From assembly GCF_000820515.1 (NCBI RefSeq), contig NZ_JXDG01000003.1, positions 124,001 to 188,000 of the forward strand: DNA of 64,000 nucleotides. Direction: 5' to 3'. The stretch's first letter is position 1; each line of letters starts with the position of its first letter. A program made the translations under genes and the position numbers. The notes under the pieces are model-generated. The model ran no database searches. It was not told the DNA's origin and worked only from the letters and a program-made list of their open reading frames with translations. This DNA is from Pseudomonas batumici (GTDB lineage: Bacteria > Pseudomonadota > Gammaproteobacteria > Pseudomonadales > Pseudomonadaceae). Shown piece after piece: positions 59,741 to 64,000 of the stretch.

Positions 59741-61033
59741 ATGGATATGCGCAAGAGCGGGCTGGTCAGTACCAGCGACTCCGGTGCCTACAGCGACCTG
59801 AACCGCCTGAACAACCTGAAGGTCGGCAACCGCGACAGCGACGCCAACATCCACAAGGTGGCGCAGGAGTTCGAGTCGCTGTTCATCGGTGAAATGCTCA
59901 AGTCCGCGCGCTCGGCCAGCGATGTGCTGGCCAAGGACAATCCGCTCAATACCCCGACGACCAAGCAGTACCAGGAAATGTACGACCATCAGTTGGCGGT
60001 GACCATGTCGCGCCAGGGTGGCGGTATCGGTCTGGCCGATGTGCTGGTACGGCAGATGACCAAGAATAAACCGTCAAGGCCTGCCGACGGCGGGCTCAAG
60101 GTCGGGCCACCGGCGGGTACGGTCGCGGCCGAGACGCCGGTGGAGACACCCATCGCTGCCGGGACCACGACCAGTGCGACCCCTGCCTCGCCGTTCGTGC
60201 GCTCCAATGGCCAGCGTCCGTTGTGGGCCTCGCGGGTGGCCAGTCCGGCGCACAGCAGCGACGGCAGCCCGCGCAACGATATGGCCAAGATCAACCAGCG
60301 CCGCCTGGCCCTGCCGAGCAAGCTGACCGACCGCCTGATGGCCGGGCTGGTGCCGTCGGCCGACGGTGGCCTGGCCGCGGTCAACACTCAGGCCTTGCCC
60401 GAGCGCAACAGTGCTTCCACCGATTCCCTGCTCCAGCAGCGGGCCATCAGCAGCCTGAGCAGCGTTCCGGCCGCGAGCATGCGGATCTACGGTCGCGCCG
60501 TGGCCCAGCCACCGTTGGCGCCGGCCAAGCATGCCTTCAACTCGCCCGACGAGTTCGTCGCCACCATGCTGCCGATGGCGGAGCAGGCGGCCAAGCGCAT
60601 TGGCGTCGACCCGCGTTACCTGGTGGCCCAGGCGGCCCTGGAAACCGGTTGGGGTAAATCGGTCATGCGCCAGCAGGACGGCAGCAGCAGTCACAACCTG
60701 TTCGGCATCAAGGCCGGCAGCAGTTGGCAGGGCGGGCAGGCCCGGGCCATCACCAGCGAGTTCAAGAACGGCCAGATGGTCAAGGAGACGGCGAACTTCC
60801 GCTCCTATGCGTCCTACCAGGACAGCTTCCACGACCTGGTGACCCTGTTGCAAAGCAACAATCGCTATCAAGATGTGCTGAAGTCGGCCGATAAACCTGA
60901 ACAGTTTGTACGCGAGTTGCAAAAGGCCGGGTACGCCACCGACCCGGACTACGCCAGCAAGATTTCGCAAATAGCCAAACAGATGAAGAGCTACCAGAAC
61001 TACGCTGCGGCGGGCGCTTCCACGAATTTATAA
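59741..61033 (+). CDS. flgJ: Flagellar rod-cap / muramidase FlgJ
   Basis: A 430-residue dual protein. The N-terminal rod-binding domain (residues ~30-110, VAQEFESLFIGEMLKSARSA..QMYDHQLAVTMSRQGGGIGL-like) is followed by a long Ala/Pro/Thr-rich linker (~110-255) and a C-terminal glucosaminidase domain (~265-425; DPRYLVAQAALETGWGKSVM with the catalytic Glu, SSHNLFGIKAGSSW). It opens peptidoglycan for rod assembly. The linker makes it longer than enterobacterial FlgJ (~313 residues). Confidence 0.96.
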   Translation: MDMRKSGLVSTSDSGAYSDLNRLNNLKVGNRDSDANIHKVAQEFESLFIGEMLKSARSASDVLAKDNPLNTPTTKQYQEMYDHQLAVTMSRQGGGIGLADVLVRQMTKNKPSRPADGGLKVGPPAGTVAAETPVETPIAAGTTTSATPASPFVRSNGQRPLWASRVASPAHSSDGSPRNDMAKINQRRLALPSKLTDRLMAGLVPSADGGLAAVNTQALPERNSASTDSLLQQRAISSLSSVPAASMRIYGRAVAQPPLAPAKHAFNSPDEFVATMLPMAEQAAKRIGVDPRYLVAQAALETGWGKSVMRQQDGSSSHNLFGIKAGSSWQGGQARAITSEFKNGQMVKETANFRSYASYQDSFHDLVTLLQSNNRYQDVLKSADKPEQFVRELQKAGYATDPDYASKISQIAKQMKSYQNYAAAGASTNL

Positions 61034-61043
61034 GGTCTGAATC

Positions 61044-63083
61044 ATGAGCTTGCTCAATATCGGTATGACGGGGTTGAACACGGCCTCGACGGCTTTGACA
61101 ACCACCGGCAACAACATTTCCAACGTTGATACAGCCGGTTATTCACGTCAGCAGACCGTGCAGACCACCTCTGCCTCGCAGCAATATGGCAACGTGTTCA
61201 TCGGCACCGGCACGACCCTGGCGGATGTCCGTCGGGTCTACAGCGCCTACCTGGATTCGCAGTTGCAAACCTCGACCTCGCTCAACAGCGATTCGTCCTC
61301 GTACCTGGCCCAGGTCAAGCCGACGGACTCCATGTTGTCCGATACCGGCACTGGCATGACCGCTTCGTTGCAGAAGTTCTTCACTTCCCTGCAGGCCGTG
61401 TCGAGCAACCCGACGGACGATCCGTCGCGCCAGACCACGCTGACCAGTGCCCAGGCGTTGAGTGACAAGTTCAACGCCATCGCCAAGCAGTTGAACGACC
61501 AGAACACCGGGATCAACACCAACCTGTCGGACATGGCCGGCCAGGTGAACAAGCTGGCGAACAGCATCGCCCAGTTCAACGATCAGATTTCCCGGGTCAC
61601 CACTGCCGCCGGTGCACCGAACGACTTGTTGGACCAGCGTAGCGAGGCGGTGCGCCAGCTCTCCCAACTGGTCGGTACCCAGGTGGTCGAGCGCGGTTCG
61701 AGCTATGACGTCTACATCGGCAGCGGCCAGCCGCTGGTGATGGGCAACAGCACCAACACCCTGTCCGCCGTGCCGAGCAAGGACGACCCGAGTCGTTCGT
61801 CCTTGCAACTGGATCGTGGCACCAGCACCGTCGACATCACCTCCACCGTGACCGGTGGCGAGATCGGCGGTCTGCTGCGCTATCGCAGCGATGTGCTCGA
61901 CCCGTCGCTGAACGAGTTGGGGCGTATTGCCATGGTCACGGCCGACCAGATGAACAGTCAACAGGCCCAGGGCATCGACAAGAACGGCAACTTCGGTTCG
62001 GCGATTTTCAACGATATCAACAACGCGGCCCTGATCAGCCAGCGCAGTATCGCCAGCGCGAACAACAGTGCCGGCTCCGGCAACCTGAACGTGACCATCG
62101 CCAACACCGGCGCGCTGACCACCAACGATTACAAGGTGACCTTCACCAGCGCGACCAACTACAGCGTCCTGCGCTCGGACGGCACCAACATGGGCGCCTT
62201 CAGCACCACCACCACGCCGGCACCGGTGATCGACGGGATCACCCTGAGCCTCACGGGCGGCGCGATGAGTGCCGGCGACAGCTTCAAGGTGACCCCGACC
62301 CGTGGCGGCGCCAGCGATATCCAGATGGTGATGACCAACGGTCAGAACCTCGCCGCGGCGGCTCCGCTGGCCGGTGTCACCAGTGCCAACAACGGCGGCA
62401 CCTACACCCAGCCGACCCTGGTCAGCCAGTTGGGCACGCCCAACGCGGTCAACAACGCGCAGTTGCAGGACGCCATCAAGTATGGCACGCCGGTCAAGCT
62501 GGTCTTCTCCGCAGCTGCCGCTGGGACCCAGGGCTACACCTTGACCGATCCCCAGGGCAACGTGATGGGCACCGGTACCATCGTGCCGGGGCAGGCCAAT
62601 ACGCTGAACCTGAGCGTGAACATGGTCGACTCCAGCGGCACCCCGGTGATGGACCCGGTCACTGGCCTGCAGAAGACGTTCACCGTTCAGACCACGGTGA
62701 ACGGTAACCCGAAAGCGGGTGAAAGCTTCACCATGTCCATGACCGGCGCCAGCTCTGCGGACAACCGCAACAGTACCGCCCTGATCGCCCTGCAAACCAA
62801 GCAGACCGTGGGCACCAATGCTACGAGCAAGGGCAGCAGCATCACCGATGCCTACGGCACGCTGGTCTCCAACGTCGGTACCAAGGCGGCCACGGCCACT
62901 TCGGACAATACGGCCACGACCACGATCCTGACCAATGCCAAGGGCGCCCGCGATTCCCTGGCCGGCGTCAACCTGGACGAAGAGTCCGCCAACCTGGTCA
63001 AGTACCAGCAGTACTACACGGCAGCGTCGCAGATCATCAAGGCCGCCCAATCCATCTTCAGCACGCTGATCAGCAGCCTTTAA
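61044..63083 (+). CDS. flgK: Flagellar hook-filament junction protein FlgK
   Basis: A 679-residue hook-associated protein 1. Typical N-terminus (MSLLNIGMTGLNTASTALTTTGNNISNVDTAGYSRQ) and C-terminus (SLAGVNLDEESANLVKYQQYYTAASQIIKAAQSIFSTLISSL). The central variable region (~340-600) is Ala/Thr/Gly-rich with repeated beta-sheet segments. It joins hook and filament. Located just upstream of flgL. Confidence 0.97.
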   Translation: MSLLNIGMTGLNTASTALTTTGNNISNVDTAGYSRQQTVQTTSASQQYGNVFIGTGTTLADVRRVYSAYLDSQLQTSTSLNSDSSSYLAQVKPTDSMLSDTGTGMTASLQKFFTSLQAVSSNPTDDPSRQTTLTSAQALSDKFNAIAKQLNDQNTGINTNLSDMAGQVNKLANSIAQFNDQISRVTTAAGAPNDLLDQRSEAVRQLSQLVGTQVVERGSSYDVYIGSGQPLVMGNSTNTLSAVPSKDDPSRSSLQLDRGTSTVDITSTVTGGEIGGLLRYRSDVLDPSLNELGRIAMVTADQMNSQQAQGIDKNGNFGSAIFNDINNAALISQRSIASANNSAGSGNLNVTIANTGALTTNDYKVTFTSATNYSVLRSDGTNMGAFSTTTTPAPVIDGITLSLTGGAMSAGDSFKVTPTRGGASDIQMVMTNGQNLAAAAPLAGVTSANNGGTYTQPTLVSQLGTPNAVNNAQLQDAIKYGTPVKLVFSAAAAGTQGYTLTDPQGNVMGTGTIVPGQANTLNLSVNMVDSSGTPVMDPVTGLQKTFTVQTTVNGNPKAGESFTMSMTGASSADNRNSTALIALQTKQTVGTNATSKGSSITDAYGTLVSNVGTKAATATSDNTATTTILTNAKGARDSLAGVNLDEESANLVKYQQYYTAASQIIKAAQSIFSTLISSL

Positions 63084-63096
63084 GGAGTCGTGATCC

Positions 63097-64000
63097 ATGC
63101 GCATTTCCACCAGCCAGTATTACGAAACCACCGCTGCCAACTATTCGCGTGGCTACAACAACGCACTGCAGACCAGTGCCGAGGCCAGCAGCTTGGTCAA
63201 GGTCAACACCGCCGCCGATGATCCGGTGGGCGCGGCGCGGCTGATACAGTTGGGGCAGCAGAGTGCGGCGCTGACGCAGTACACCAGTAATATCAGCACC
63301 CTCAAAAGCTCATACAGCCAGTCGGAAACGGCCCTGACCGCGATTCAGGATGCCATGCAATCGGCCCGGGAAACCGCGTTGTCCGCCAATAACGGTACCA
63401 ACACCGATGCCGACCGCAAGGCGTTCGCGCAGCAGTTGACGCAGATCCAGCAAACCATCCTGGGGCTGATGAACAGCCAGGACTCGAGCGGCAACTACAT
63501 CTTCGGCGGTTCGAAGACCAGTGCCCCGCCCTATACCGCCAACAGCGACGGTACCTACAGCTATAACGGCGATCAGTCGCAGTTGAACATGGCCATTGGC
63601 GACAATCACTCGGTGGCCAGCAATATCACCGGTTGGGAAGCGTTCCAGCAATCGATCAACACCGCCCGTACCCAGGTCGCCATGACCGCGCCGGCCGTGG
63701 ACGATGGACGGGTGACCCTGTCCAACGGCCAGATCAGCGACAGTGCCACCTACGATGCCAAATTCAGCGGCGGCCAGCCGTACACCATCAGCTTCGTCAG
63801 CGGCACCCAGCTCAAGATCACCGATGCCAGCGGCACCGATGTCACCGCCGAAGCCAGCCAGAATGGTGCTATCAGCAACAGCAACGGCGCGAACCAGACG
63901 GTCACTTTCCGTGGCGTGGACCTGGGGTTGAACATCAACCTCCAGTCCGGCGATGTGCCGAACACCGTGCTTCCCGGGCATACCTTCACCCTGGCCACGC
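63097..64000 (+). CDS. flgL: Flagellar hook-filament junction protein FlgL (5' part)
   Basis: The first 301 codons of the gene are present; it runs off the window. Begins MRISTSQYYETTAANYSRGYNNALQTSAEASSLVKVNTAADDPVGAARL, the flagellin-like D0/D1 N-terminus of FlgL. Internal LMNSQDSSGNYIFGGSKTSAPPY is the conserved FlgL segment. AAGGAG upstream. Last identified member of flgFGHIJKL here. Confidence 0.95.
   Translation, partial: MRISTSQYYETTAANYSRGYNNALQTSAEASSLVKVNTAADDPVGAARLIQLGQQSAALTQYTSNISTLKSSYSQSETALTAIQDAMQSARETALSANNGTNTDADRKAFAQQLTQIQQTILGLMNSQDSSGNYIFGGSKTSAPPYTANSDGTYSYNGDQSQLNMAIGDNHSVASNITGWEAFQQSINTARTQVAMTAPAVDDGRVTLSNGQISDSATYDAKFSGGQPYTISFVSGTQLKITDASGTDVTAEASQNGAISNSNGANQTVTFRGVDLGLNINLQSGDVPNTVLPGHTFTLAT

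Overview
This window is a chromosomal segment of a Pseudomonas of the fluorescens complex. The evidence is the high GC content with strong G/C third-position bias, the REP/REPIN family built on GGAGCCGGCTTGCCGGCGAT, the typical Pseudomonas lexA-sulA, psrA and fadBA arrangement, an aromatic amino-acid (phh) cluster, a Psl-type exopolysaccharide operon and a polar-flagellum flg operon. Most assignments rest on family motifs I can read in the translations; species is not resolved.

Region 1 (1-20.9 kb) is core housekeeping: the 3' part of an SNF2 helicase; methylthioinosine phosphorylase and NagZ (one operon); the fatty-acid-responsive regulator PsrA with tandem operators; LexA-SulA behind two SOS boxes; small conserved proteins; topoisomerase I; a DUF1653 protein; fadBA beta-oxidation with a probable PsrA site; a universal stress protein; an ABC-F ATPase (Uup); soluble lytic transglycosylase; a MOSC protein; and a CheV-type CheW-REC protein.

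Region 2 (21-39.5 kb) starts with an orphan HPt-like protein and a NarL/FixJ-family histidine kinase/response regulator pair preceded by a perfect 19-bp palindrome. It then holds a 12-gene, translationally coupled exopolysaccharide operon that matches psl gene by gene (A, B, D, E, F, G, H, I, J, K). It differs in two ways: a left-handed beta-helix acyltransferase sits between J and K where an O-acyltransferase role is expected, and the GT2 (pslC-like) gene is at the end rather than third.

Region 3 (39.8-54.3 kb) contains a ~205-bp MITE-like element, rluB, and a two-gene unit made of a 45-residue peptide gene and an M29-like metallopeptidase separated by a terminator-like hairpin. That unit looks like an undescribed peptide-maturation (RiPP-like) cassette and is the most novel item here. 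It also contains an aromatic amino-acid permease, ArfB, an MFS transporter, a 43-aa small protein, and an ECF sigma/anti-sigma pair divergent from a metallophosphoesterase-cupredoxin operon. Both divergent promoters carry the same ECF-type signature with the same spacing. The phhABC operon and its regulator phhR follow, with a TyrR/PhhR box between them.

Region 4 (54.4-64 kb) has a 2OG-Fe(II) oxygenase plus TylF-type methyltransferase operon divergent from flgFGHIJK(L). The flg operon is preceded by a good sigma-54 promoter; flgL runs off the end of the window. No rRNA, tRNA, CRISPR array, prophage or complete insertion sequence was seen.
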